Part shown: one piece after another, positions 35,690 to 44,978 of the stretch
Layout: each line of letters begins with the position of its first letter
Position numbering within the stretch: the first letter of the stretch is position 1
From: Candidatus Poribacteria bacterium
GTDB taxonomy: Bacteria; Poribacteria; WGA-4E; UBA9662
Assembly (NCBI GenBank): GCA_030748495.1
Contig: JASMLX010000036.1
Span: 1-53,634, forward strand
Direction of reading: 5' to 3'
Length of the DNA: 53,634 bases
Made by a program: the position numbers and the translations under genes
Notes under the pieces: generated by a model
Databases searched by the model: none
Seen by the model: the letters and a program-made list of their open reading frames with translations, nothing else
What the model was told of the DNA's origin: nothing

Positions 35690-36919
35690 ATGAAGCGGGT
35701 GTATGAACTGGCCGATCAAATCCTAATTCGCAAGAGTTGGTGGCGTTATTCACTTATCCAACTTGCGCTCTTTCCGTATCGTGTCTTTCGGTTTCTTCAA
35801 GTTGGCGGTATCTTACTAATCCTTTTTCCTTGTTCTGGCCATGCTAATCAGTCAGACACAAACTCTGGTCAGATACGTTCGAAAGGTCAAATCTCGATTT
35901 TGGCCACCGGCGACATTACGGTTGGAAGTGGTCTAACACCTGTTCTTCGTCGACACGGATTGGATGTATTATTTCGCCAAATTAGTGTAGAGATCCAGAA
36001 CGCTGATATTGCTATTGCCACCTTAAATACCAGCATCTCAGACCAAGGGGAGCCGCAGTATGCGGCAGAAACCTCCAACCAAAGGTTGGCGCAGTCATTC
36101 CGAGCTATCCCGGACTTAGCGGTCTCTATTGCTCAGGCGGGTTGGGATGTCATCTCCCTGACTACACCCCATCTGCTCGATTTTGGTCCTTTGGCGGCTG
36201 AAGATACCATTCGCCACCTTAACCGCAACGGTATCAAGACTATCGGAGCCGGACTCTCCACACATTCAGCCAATGATCCGGCATGGGTTCGACCCCGCGT
36301 CACTGCGGATATCGTCGATCCGGCCGATGACAGATCTTCCGGGTTGGTGTCTGCTCGACGGGGAGCACAAGTGGCCTTCGTCACTTACTACCACGCAGGT
36401 GCGTTTAATGTTGATGGTCAGATCAAACTTGCGCGAGCTTTATATAGCGAGATGACAAATCAAACCAGGGACCTGGCGACCAAATCAGATCTACTGGTGG
36501 TGATGATGCACTGGGGGAAGGCTGTACAAACTGAGGCCGTAAGCAATCGTCAGCAATTTTTCGCTCAAGCTTTAATCGAAGCCGGTGCCGATCTCGTTCT
36601 GTCTCAACGGCTTCACACGCTACAAGGAATCCAAATATTCAAAGGGAAACCAATCATCTACAGTCTGGCCGATCTAATCTACGAGAATTTCGATAAACGA
36701 CATGCTCAGATTGTGATTCCTAAAGTCATCTTCCACAACCGGCAACTGCAACGTATCGAATTGATTCCCGTTTGGGTCGGCAATCCAAAAGCCAAATACC
36801 AACCACAGATCTTGTCTGGTGAGCAGGCCAAAACAACGCTGACCAAATACCAACAACTTTGCCAATCACTGAATACGACCGTCAGCGTTGAGATTGATCG
36901 AGGGTGGATCAGGCCATGA
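35690..36919 (+). CDS. CapA-like metallophosphatase-fold protein with altered motifs
   Basis: A protein of about 409 residues with a hydrophobic segment near residues 25-50 that likely exports or anchors it (LIQLALFPYRVFRFL, GGILLILFPCSGHA). The CapA pattern is present in order but changed: GDITVGSG for GDVMLGR, ATLNTSISD for NLE, SLTTPHLLDFG for LANNHALDYG, VVMMHWGKAV for HWGxEY, and SQRLHTLQGIQIFKGKPIIYS for GHHPHVLQ-x-x-x-x-x-GKPI-YS. CapA proteins take part in poly-gamma-glutamate capsule export. Loss of some ligand residues suggests weakened or different metal use. Its stop overlaps the next start as ATGA, so the pair is coupled. ATG 35690 is preferred over the preceding TTG codons. Confidence 0.75.
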   Translation: MKRVYELADQILIRKSWWRYSLIQLALFPYRVFRFLQVGGILLILFPCSGHANQSDTNSGQIRSKGQISILATGDITVGSGLTPVLRRHGLDVLFRQISVEIQNADIAIATLNTSISDQGEPQYAAETSNQRLAQSFRAIPDLAVSIAQAGWDVISLTTPHLLDFGPLAAEDTIRHLNRNGIKTIGAGLSTHSANDPAWVRPRVTADIVDPADDRSSGLVSARRGAQVAFVTYYHAGAFNVDGQIKLARALYSEMTNQTRDLATKSDLLVVMMHWGKAVQTEAVSNRQQFFAQALIEAGADLVLSQRLHTLQGIQIFKGKPIIYSLADLIYENFDKRHAQIVIPKVIFHNRQLQRIELIPVWVGNPKAKYQPQILSGEQAKTTLTKYQQLCQSLNTTVSVEIDRGWIRP

Positions 36920-38853
36920 CGACCTCCCCCCAAAACGGACTAACCGTCAAGTCACTACTGATTGGGCTACTTTTAATCCCAGCCAACGTCTTTTGGATTA
37001 TACAGCTAGAGGTCGTTCGATATACCCACCCAACTCTGATCCACCCTCTATCCAACGTGATCTTCATCATCTTCTGGCTCCTAATTATCAGTTTAGGTTT
37101 GAATCGAATCTCAACTAAAATTGGACTGTCTCAAGCCGAAGTCCTTACCATATATGTAATGCTGTGTGTTGTTTCCTCACTATGCTCGCACGACATGATG
37201 GAAATTCTGGTTACTATTCTGGGACATCCATTTCGCTTTGCCACGCCTGAAAATGAATGGCGAGAATTGTTTACTAAGCAACTGCCAGAATGGCTAACTG
37301 TCAGTGACGAAAAGGCACTCCGTAACTACTACGAAGGTAGCTCAACCCTCTATACCGAACACCACTTAGCAACCTGGCTACAACCGGCCGTTTGGTGGAT
37401 TGCCTTTATTTTCGTATTGATGGCTGTTATGCTCTGTATCAATATCCTACTACGGGAACAGTGGACTGAACGCGAGCGCCTAACCTATCCGATTATCCAA
37501 CTACCATTGGAGATGGTCAACCCAGAATCTAATTTTTTTCGCCGCCGCATGGTTTGGCTTGGCTTCAGTGTTGCTGCGGCTATCAGCATTTTGAATCTAC
37601 TCAACTCGATTTTTCCCGAGGTTCCCTATCTCCCTGTTAAGCGGCAGTCGATTCACCAGTATTTTACCACCCGGCCCTGGAATGCCATGGGAGGAGTCAG
37701 AATCTCTTTCTACCCTTTTGCTGTTGGGATTGCCTTCTTGATCCCCTTAGATCTACTCTTCTCCTGTTGGGTCTTTTACTGGTTCTATAAAATAGAACTG
37801 ATGATCGGTAGAATCGTGGGTTTTCATGGCACTCCTCGTTTCCCATACGCCAATGAGCAAGCTTTTGGTACCTACATCGGCTTGCTGGCTTTCGCGCTCT
37901 GGGCTGGACGATCGCATTTCAAGGCAATTATTGTTCATTTGTTGCAAGGAATTAGCCTATTGGACTCGAGACGACGTGTCGACGATAGTAATGAGCCAAT
38001 CCCTTACCATTTAGCCTTTTTTGGCATCCTGATCGGTTGCGTTTTCTTAGGAATCTTCTCTTATCAGATCGGAATGTCGTTGTGGGTCATTCCCCTCTTT
38101 TTTGGACTCTACTTTCTGCTGGCCATTATGATCGCCAGGGTGCGAGCCGAACTCGGATTTTTGGTACACGACTTGCACAATATTGATCCACACAGTGTAT
38201 TGGTGACGGCCTTAGGTACACATCGACTGGGTAGTGGAAGCCTAATTGGTTTTTCTCTCTATATGTTTTTCAATCGTGCTTATCGTGCCCACCCGATGCC
38301 ACAATTGTTGGAGGCTCTGAAAATTTCACAAACTCAATCTATCTCGTCCCGTCGAATGGCGCTGGCAATCTTAATTGCAACATCGGTGGGCTCCATTGTA
38401 ATATTTTGGTTGTTGCTTGACAGCTATTATCAACATGGAGCAGAATCGGGTTATTATGAAACTTGGGCCCTCGGTTTTGGACGAGGTGTCTATCGGCAAC
38501 TTGAAGGGTGGTTAACTTTCCCCCGGGCCCCGGATCTAACCGGTGTTGGATTCATGGGCGTCGGTTTCCTGTTAACTGGTTTGATGATGGTGGTCCGGGC
38601 CAAGTTTCTCTGGTGGCCGTTGCATCCGTTAGGCTACGCTATGGCCAATAGTTGGGGAATGTACAACTTGTGGTGTTGCTTATTGGTAGCTTGGTTTCTT
38701 AAAGCTATAGTACTCAAACACGGTGGATTGCAATCTTATCGACGCGCGATTCCGTTTTTCCTTGGTGTAGCACTTGGAGATTATGTGTTAGGTAGTATTT
38801 GGAGTATTGCCAGCATCGCTACCAATATCCCATTATATCAATTTTGGCCCTAG
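36916..38853 (+). CDS. DUF6785/DUF6784-type polytopic membrane protein (copy 2)
   Basis: About 645 residues and a dozen or more hydrophobic helices. Blocks shared with the protein at 21.6-23.6 kb include LLLIPANVFWIIQLE, AEVLTIYVMLCVVSSLCSHD, FATPENEWRELF, YPIIQLPLEM, TRPWNAMGG, LDLLFSCWVFYWFYK, ARVRAELG and WWPLHPLGYAMA. The start ATG 36916 overlaps the stop of the CapA-like gene by ATGA and has GAGGG upstream; GTG 36904 is an alternative. The function of the family is unknown. Coupling to a CapA-like protein suggests a role in envelope polymer or substrate export, but that is inference. Confidence 0.78.
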   Translation: MTTSPQNGLTVKSLLIGLLLIPANVFWIIQLEVVRYTHPTLIHPLSNVIFIIFWLLIISLGLNRISTKIGLSQAEVLTIYVMLCVVSSLCSHDMMEILVTILGHPFRFATPENEWRELFTKQLPEWLTVSDEKALRNYYEGSSTLYTEHHLATWLQPAVWWIAFIFVLMAVMLCINILLREQWTERERLTYPIIQLPLEMVNPESNFFRRRMVWLGFSVAAAISILNLLNSIFPEVPYLPVKRQSIHQYFTTRPWNAMGGVRISFYPFAVGIAFLIPLDLLFSCWVFYWFYKIELMIGRIVGFHGTPRFPYANEQAFGTYIGLLAFALWAGRSHFKAIIVHLLQGISLLDSRRRVDDSNEPIPYHLAFFGILIGCVFLGIFSYQIGMSLWVIPLFFGLYFLLAIMIARVRAELGFLVHDLHNIDPHSVLVTALGTHRLGSGSLIGFSLYMFFNRAYRAHPMPQLLEALKISQTQSISSRRMALAILIATSVGSIVIFWLLLDSYYQHGAESGYYETWALGFGRGVYRQLEGWLTFPRAPDLTGVGFMGVGFLLTGLMMVVRAKFLWWPLHPLGYAMANSWGMYNLWCCLLVAWFLKAIVLKHGGLQSYRRAIPFFLGVALGDYVLGSIWSIASIATNIPLYQFWP

Positions 38854-38905
38854 CCGGATTTTGCTGGACCTAATTAAAATTGAACAGGAGTAAAACGAAA
38901 GAAAT

Positions 38906-39439
38906 ATGAAATTTTCCAAGGAATTGATCGATCAATTTTTTGAAATGAAAATTGAGATGCAAGAGGAGGTCGACCGACTTTTTGACGCCTTTTCTTCCCA
39001 AAATGTAGATGCTGCACTTTGGCGACCACCGATGGATATTTACGAGACCGTCGACAGTTTTATTGTCAAACTGGAAATCGCTGGGATCGACCCTGAAAAA
39101 GATGTCAAAATCCGCTTAGACGAAGAGAGCTTGATTGTGCATGGATTTCGCCAAGATCAAACCGAACTTAAAAAACAACACTATCATCAAGCTGGCCTGA
39201 GCTACGGCCATTTTGAGCGTCGTATTGTTCTTCCTGATGTTCATGTGGAAGAGGTCACCCCAACAGCTAGCTACGACAATGGGTTCTTAGAAATCCAGAT
39301 TCCAAAAAAGAAACGTCAGTCCAAAGAGATCGTGGTTAAAGTCCAATCAAATTCCACAACCAATACCGAAGCGCAGGTGATCTCTAGCAAGCACCAAATC
39401 GAGGCTGAGGTTGAACTAAAGGAGGTAGAAGATGAGTGA
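38906..39439 (+). CDS. Hsp20/alpha-crystallin small heat-shock protein
   Basis: A 177-residue cytoplasmic chaperone. The alpha-crystallin domain spans about residues 48-150: PPMDIYETVDSFIVKLEIAG, GIDPEKDVKIRLDEESLIVH, YGHFERRIVLPDV and the A-S-Y-D-NG-x-L-x-I-x-I-P motif (TASYDNGFLEIQIPKK). Small heat-shock proteins hold unfolded clients and assemble into oligomers. An acidic tail of about 35 residues follows. The last eight bases overlap the start of lon, so translation of the two is coupled. AGGAG lies about 15 bases before the ATG, and a nearer AAAG may also contribute. Confidence 0.95.
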   Translation: MKFSKELIDQFFEMKIEMQEEVDRLFDAFSSQNVDAALWRPPMDIYETVDSFIVKLEIAGIDPEKDVKIRLDEESLIVHGFRQDQTELKKQHYHQAGLSYGHFERRIVLPDVHVEEVTPTASYDNGFLEIQIPKKKRQSKEIVVKVQSNSTTNTEAQVISSKHQIEAEVELKEVEDE

Positions 39440-41822
39440 GTACGACCTAGAAAACAATGATTCACAAGTCACTCGTTTTGATATCAGTAATGAACTACCA
39501 ATTATACCGGTAATTGGAGATCTGGTTGTTTTCCCGTTTATGCCACCGGTGCCACCATTTTCTCCCCATCACGTCGCACTTTCCGGTGAGAATGTATCTG
39601 CCGCCGTTGAACATGCCATGGTTAATGAACAACGGTTCCTGTGTCTATTTCGACAAACCGTTGAAAAAGAACCGAAACATCTAGGCACTGAAGACCTCAG
39701 TCCAGTCGGCTCACTGGTTCATATCGTTCGTTACAAAAAAGATGAGGAAAATGTACTCTTTTTGGCACAAGGAAAAGCTCGTGTGGTAATCGATGAAGTG
39801 TTGCACACGGATCCGTTTTTGAAAGGTAGAGTCCGGCTGATTGAGGACGAGGTGCCTAGCGATTTTGAAGGGGTCGAATCCGAAGCCTTAACTCGAAGTG
39901 CGGTTGATATTTTCAGTCAGATTGTCTCTATTTCCACCCGTTATCAGGAAGAGTTCGCCATCATCGCTGATAATATCGACCATCCAGGTCGGTTAGCCGA
40001 CTACATTGCCGCGGTTATCAGCCTCAAAACAGAAGACAAACAGCGAATCTTGGAACTGATAAACGTCAAAGACCGATTTGACGAATTAGTCAAAATGCTG
40101 TCCAAAGAGCTAAATTTAGTCGAATTGGAGAGCAAGATCCAGTCTGATGCCGAGGCGGAAATAAATCAATCCCAAAAAGAATACTTCCTAAGAGAACAGA
40201 TTCGCGCTATCCAGAAAGAACTTGGCGATACGGAAGATCTCTCAGTTGAGATTGATGAGTATCGTGACCAAATCAAGAAACTCAACTTGCCTGAAAAGGC
40301 CCAAGAATCAGCAGGACGAGAACTAAAGCGGTTGTCCCAAATGCAGTCTTTCTCGCCTGAAGCAACGGTGTGTCGGAACTACTTGGACTGGATGGTCAAT
40401 TTACCTTGGGATAAAGAAACCAAAGATAACCTTGATATTGATCACGCCCAACAGGTCTTGGATGAAGATCACTATAATCTGGTCAAAGTCAAAGACCGGA
40501 TCCTAGAGTATCTAGCCGTTCGCTCTTTGAAAACAGACATGAAAGGGCCAATCTTGTGTTTTGTTGGCCCACCCGGTGTTGGCAAGACTTCGCTTGGACA
40601 GTCAATTGCTCGCTCCATGGGGCGAGAATTTGTTCGAATTTCGCTGGGTGGGGTACACGATGAGGCGGAAATACGGGGTCACCGGCGCACCTATATCGGC
40701 TCCATGCCAGGAAGAATTATAAAAAGCCTACGCCAGGCAGAATCGAACAACCCAATCTTCATGTTGGACGAGTTGGATAAGCTTGGATCCGATTTTAGAG
40801 GTGATCCCGCCTCAGCTCTGCTAGAAGTCCTAGATCCAGAACAAAATCATAGCTTTGTCGATAGCTACATTGATGTCCCATTTGATCTATCGAAAGTAAT
40901 GTTTATTGCCACTGCTAATCAACTAGATCCCGTTTCACCGCCTTTACGGGATCGGATGGAAATTCTAGAACTACCTGGCTACACGCTCAAAGAGAAGTCG
41001 ATGATTGCCAAGCAATACTTGGTGCCACGTCAACTAGAAGCCAACGGTATAGTTGATAAAAACTTGCAAATTGAGGATAAAGCTATTGAGAATGTCATCA
41101 ATAGCTATACGCGTGAAGCAGGACTGCGGAATCTAGAGCGAGAGCTAGGGACAATCTGTCGTAAGGTGGCACGACAGTTCGCACAAGGACGGAAGCGAAA
41201 AGTAAAGGTTTCAGAATCTCAAGTTGAAACCTATCTAGGCCCAGTTAAGTTCTACCCTGAAATGGCCGAACGAGAGGGTGATGTTGGGGTTGTCACAGGT
41301 CTGTCAGTAACACCGTATGGTGGGGAAGTCCTCTTCGTCGAATGCACTCGAATGAAAGGGGAAGGGAAAATGACCATTACCGGCCAGGTTGGTGATGTAA
41401 TGCAAGAGTCGGCTCAAGCGGCCATGAGTTATATTAAATCACAGTCTGAATCCCTTTCAGTTACACCGGAATTTTTCAAGGAGAATGATTTTCACGTCCA
41501 TGTCCCTGCTGGCGCTACCCCGAAAGATGGTCCTTCCGCCGGAATCACAATCGCCACTGCCCTAGCTTCACTGGCGACAGATCGCATGGTGTCCAACGAG
41601 GTAGCGATGACAGGTGAGATTTCTTTGAGAGGTCGAGTCCTTCCCATCGGTGGATTAAAGGAAAAAGTTTTGGCCGCTAAACAGGCTGGGATCAAAATGA
41701 TCATTGCCCCTGAAAAAAATCGCAAGGATCTGACTGAAATTCCAAAGGAAGCTCAAAGAGGGGTAAATTTCGTTTTTGTCGACCATGTCGATCAAGTTTG
41801 GGAAAACTCTTTCCAAAACTAG
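39432..41822 (+). CDS. lon: ATP-dependent Lon protease
   Basis: A 796-residue LonA-type protease, close to the usual 780-820. The N-terminal LON domain covers about 15-215 (LPIIPVIGDLVVFPFMPP), followed by a coiled-coil segment with YFLREQIRAIQKELG. The AAA+ module has Walker A GPPGVGKTS from about residue 379 and Walker B IFMLDELDKL. The C-terminal protease domain carries the catalytic dyad Ser702 (DGPSAG) and Lys745 (GGLKEKVLAAKQAG). Lon degrades misfolded and regulatory proteins in the cytoplasm. The start lies within the last codons of the Hsp20 gene (8-base overlap), so chaperone and protease are co-expressed. Confidence 0.98.
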   Translation: MSEYDLENNDSQVTRFDISNELPIIPVIGDLVVFPFMPPVPPFSPHHVALSGENVSAAVEHAMVNEQRFLCLFRQTVEKEPKHLGTEDLSPVGSLVHIVRYKKDEENVLFLAQGKARVVIDEVLHTDPFLKGRVRLIEDEVPSDFEGVESEALTRSAVDIFSQIVSISTRYQEEFAIIADNIDHPGRLADYIAAVISLKTEDKQRILELINVKDRFDELVKMLSKELNLVELESKIQSDAEAEINQSQKEYFLREQIRAIQKELGDTEDLSVEIDEYRDQIKKLNLPEKAQESAGRELKRLSQMQSFSPEATVCRNYLDWMVNLPWDKETKDNLDIDHAQQVLDEDHYNLVKVKDRILEYLAVRSLKTDMKGPILCFVGPPGVGKTSLGQSIARSMGREFVRISLGGVHDEAEIRGHRRTYIGSMPGRIIKSLRQAESNNPIFMLDELDKLGSDFRGDPASALLEVLDPEQNHSFVDSYIDVPFDLSKVMFIATANQLDPVSPPLRDRMEILELPGYTLKEKSMIAKQYLVPRQLEANGIVDKNLQIEDKAIENVINSYTREAGLRNLERELGTICRKVARQFAQGRKRKVKVSESQVETYLGPVKFYPEMAEREGDVGVVTGLSVTPYGGEVLFVECTRMKGEGKMTITGQVGDVMQESAQAAMSYIKSQSESLSVTPEFFKENDFHVHVPAGATPKDGPSAGITIATALASLATDRMVSNEVAMTGEISLRGRVLPIGGLKEKVLAAKQAGIKMIIAPEKNRKDLTEIPKEAQRGVNFVFVDHVDQVWENSFQN

Positions 41823-41980
41823 TTGATAATCAGGCTGATTCCTCGAGTTGGCCTTTGGTTAACTCGGCCTTAGTTAATGTGTGATTGTACACTATACATC
41901 TACGATCGCCCAATCAACCAAGTTGTAATCTAATGAAGTAATTAGGTCGATCGCTCCCTTTTTCCAATTAAGTCGAGGAC

Positions 41981-44077
41981 ATGATTTTAGCTCGGAACCG
42001 ACCTGTCTACCAAGCATTAGTGACTATTGCCGGGATTCTACTGGCCTTTGGTCTGGCTCTTCTTCTTTACCCCTATTTGCAATTTCCTTATCACCCCAGT
42101 GGATCTGGCATTATCGGCTGGATTAGCGTCCACCAGTATCCAAAAGGTAACGAATTCTTTTATTTCATAGTTGCATTAGTCGGCTTACCGGCTTCCATCT
42201 GCTTGGCCTGGTGGCTATCTGGATCAAGACCGTCGATGATTTATCCGACGTCGTTTCTCGCTGATGAAGATGATGAGCAAAAGCGAATACATACGCCGGG
42301 TTCGAGGTCAGACACTTCTCTTCATCCAATAATGTCATGGGTCTTGAATGTGCTAATAGCGTTACGGCGACCACTGGTTTACCTGTTGGTACCGGTACTG
42401 ATTTATGTGCTTCACTACAGCGGATGGATCCACGGTGATATAGACCTGTTTCACGAAGGGGAAAGACTCGCTCCACTGAACGAGATGCTTCATAGTGGAA
42501 TCCCTTATGGCGATATTTATCTGCAACATGGTCTATTTCAAAACGCTTACCTGTCATGGACTGCTTCCAAAGCCTTTGGTCCGACCTTAGAAGGGCTCCG
42601 CCGACTAGAACGGATATTAGATCCACTCGGCTATATCTCCCTCTACTTTCTAGGGACACAAGTTTTCCGCCGGAGGTTACTCTTTGCCTGCCTGACAGTC
42701 CTGGTCTCAAGTGCTGAACACACCTCCATTTCCCCTCGGCATAGCCTCGGACTCCTCAGCCTGGCGGTGACCGCCGGCTATCTACACCATCAGCGTCAAC
42801 GTGGGATCTTCGCCGGTTGGCAACCGTTTCACCACTATCAATCGGATAATACCCCTGGGTGGCGTAAACTATTGAGATTTTGTTTAACCTTTGGCTGGCG
42901 GTTAATTTTAGCAGGAATTTTTTCCAGCCTGGCTTTTTGGTATAGCACTGAAATCGGCTTGTATACGACTGCGGCAACCGGCATATTTTTGTTTACCTAT
43001 AGTCTGCAACCCAGTCAGCCTTTGAATCGACGGCCAATTCCATTGATTTGTTACGGCGTGGGCTTTCTGGTTGGCTTTCTCCCGATTTCTGTCTATTTTA
43101 TCTGGCATGAGGCGTTGGATGATCTGGTCCGAAACACCTACATTCAAACCAAATACCAGATCGACACTTGGGGGCTAAAGTTTCCCGGTTTGATGGAGAT
43201 ATTACACCAACCAAGTTGGAAGCAATTGGTTTTGAGTGAAGGTTTTCGTTGGTATTTGCCGATTATTCTATTTCTAATTACTATCTCTTATTTGACCCAT
43301 CAATGGTTATGCCGTCGACTCTGGACTTCGATCAGCGACCAGAAACTACTATTGATACTCTTGGGTGGAACGGCTTTTTTCCGAACGGCACTTGGCAGAT
43401 CTGACGGTGGGCATCTGGTCTACGGCTCAACCTTTGTATGGCTCTTGATCTGCTTTTTCTTTGACCACATCATCGGTCGGTTGGTCTACTTTTTTCGACG
43501 GAAGCAGTGGATCACCTTTGGACTGATATCCATTCTGGTTCTCAACTCATTAATAGGAGTCTCATGGTATGCGAACCAGGTACATCGTCCGCTAAAATCG
43601 CTGTCAGCAAAATGGCATCGCTTGTGGCATCGTCCCGCTAAACCGGTAATCGAAAGGCAACTGGCACGAGCAGGTCAAGTGCAGATCCCCGAACACCGCA
43701 TCGACCAGATTGAACAGGTGGTCGAATATATTCAGTCCGAGACCGATTCTGAAGAGTGTATATTTGACTTTACCAGTCAAGGGGCATACTATTTCTTTGC
43801 TAACCGACCTTCGGCTTCGCGTTATCATCAAGTTGCTTATGCCTCCACCCCTGAAATGCAGCAAGAGATAGTTGAAGCACTGGAAGTAGACCAAACCCAA
43901 CTGGTTATTTTCAAAACCGGGGGATGGTTTGATAACATCGACGGTATTCCATCTGAAGAGCGTCATCCGGTGGTTGCTCGTTATTTAAGCCAGCATTATC
44001 GGTTGGCGACTGATATCAACGGCGTACAAATTTTGAAGCGTAAAAGCGCAAAGGAGAAACAGAATGAGAATTATTGA
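41981..44077 (+). CDS. GT-C-like polytopic glycosyltransferase or related membrane protein
   Basis: A 698-residue protein with 10-13 hydrophobic helices and a soluble C-terminal domain. The first extracytoplasmic loop has HGDIDLFHEGERLAPLNEML with acidic residues (D, E) of the type used for catalysis by GT-C enzymes, followed by YLQHGLFQNAYLSW. The C-terminal domain contains VEYIQSETDSEECIFDFTSQ and NRPSASRYHQVAYAST, a pattern common in PMT/GT39-like proteins. It may transfer sugars from polyprenol donors to envelope molecules. GAGG precedes the ATG. Its final 14 bases overlap the next gene. Confidence 0.7.
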   Translation: MILARNRPVYQALVTIAGILLAFGLALLLYPYLQFPYHPSGSGIIGWISVHQYPKGNEFFYFIVALVGLPASICLAWWLSGSRPSMIYPTSFLADEDDEQKRIHTPGSRSDTSLHPIMSWVLNVLIALRRPLVYLLVPVLIYVLHYSGWIHGDIDLFHEGERLAPLNEMLHSGIPYGDIYLQHGLFQNAYLSWTASKAFGPTLEGLRRLERILDPLGYISLYFLGTQVFRRRLLFACLTVLVSSAEHTSISPRHSLGLLSLAVTAGYLHHQRQRGIFAGWQPFHHYQSDNTPGWRKLLRFCLTFGWRLILAGIFSSLAFWYSTEIGLYTTAATGIFLFTYSLQPSQPLNRRPIPLICYGVGFLVGFLPISVYFIWHEALDDLVRNTYIQTKYQIDTWGLKFPGLMEILHQPSWKQLVLSEGFRWYLPIILFLITISYLTHQWLCRRLWTSISDQKLLLILLGGTAFFRTALGRSDGGHLVYGSTFVWLLICFFFDHIIGRLVYFFRRKQWITFGLISILVLNSLIGVSWYANQVHRPLKSLSAKWHRLWHRPAKPVIERQLARAGQVQIPEHRIDQIEQVVEYIQSETDSEECIFDFTSQGAYYFFANRPSASRYHQVAYASTPEMQQEIVEALEVDQTQLVIFKTGGWFDNIDGIPSEERHPVVARYLSQHYRLATDINGVQILKRKSAKEKQNENY

Positions 44078-44894
44078 TCCGCACGTCCATATTTGGAAAA
44101 ATGATCCACGGTTCCCCTGGGCTAAGGAAACGACCAGCCCTCCTGAAGAGGACGCAACTCCGGAAATGCTGTTCAAACTGATGGCAGCCAATGGCGTAGA
44201 GAAAACGGTTCTTGTCCAGGTAATCCACTACCGTTGGGACAATAGCTACACCGCATATGCGGTTAAGGAATACCCTGATAAATTCATGGGCGTCGGTCGG
44301 ATTAATCCGGAAGATCCAGCAGCCGCGGACCATCTCAGCTACTGGACCGAGGAACACGGATTACACGGTATGCGACTCAGCCCTTCAACCGAGGCTTCAG
44401 GTGATTGGTTTGCGCGGGCAGAGATGATGGATCCGATCTTCAGCCGCGCTACACAACACGGCATTCCGATGCTAATTTTGACTCGACCCGGCCGACTGAC
44501 GGATCTAGCCAATATTTTGGATCGGCACAGTGATTTGGATGTAGTCGTCGATCATATGGCCGATTGCTCTCCGGGCCAAGCGGATCAACTGCAACTCTTG
44601 CTAGATCTGGCGAGATTTCCACACGTCTACGTCAAAATCAGCCATACGTGGTCCATTTCTCAGACGGAATACCCGTGGACAGATACCCACGATTTGGTCC
44701 AAGCCGTCCATCAGGCATTCGGGGCTAACCGGATAATGTGGGGTACGGACTGGCCGGTTTGCTTGGGTAAAGCCACCTATGCCCAGACGTTGTCTGTGGT
44801 CAAAGATGAAATGAATTTTTTTACCCCGGAGGAGCTAACCTGGGTCTTGGGTGAAACCGCTCGGCGAATCTGGTCCTGGTCAGACAAACTATAG
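44064..44894 (+). CDS. Amidohydrolase-2 (LigI-like) metal-dependent hydrolase
   Basis: A 276-residue TIM-barrel hydrolase. Ligands in sight are H7-x-H9 in DPHVHIW, a histidine in VVVDHMAD and the aspartate in MWGTDWPV, the set used by 2-pyrone-4,6-dicarboxylate lactonase (LigI) and related enzymes that need little or no metal. GMRLSPSTEAS resembles the family substrate loop. AAAGGAG precedes the start, which lies inside the end of the GT-C-like gene, so both are translationally coupled. The substrate is unknown; a lactone or carboxylic acid is likely. Confidence 0.87.
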   Translation: MRIIDPHVHIWKNDPRFPWAKETTSPPEEDATPEMLFKLMAANGVEKTVLVQVIHYRWDNSYTAYAVKEYPDKFMGVGRINPEDPAAADHLSYWTEEHGLHGMRLSPSTEASGDWFARAEMMDPIFSRATQHGIPMLILTRPGRLTDLANILDRHSDLDVVVDHMADCSPGQADQLQLLLDLARFPHVYVKISHTWSISQTEYPWTDTHDLVQAVHQAFGANRIMWGTDWPVCLGKATYAQTLSVVKDEMNFFTPEELTWVLGETARRIWSWSDKL

Positions 44895-44978
44895 ATTACC
44901 GTAATGGGTTGATCTAAAAGATCGTGTCGGATAAATTTTGCATGTTATTTAATCACGATTAGATGAAAGGATAATTTT

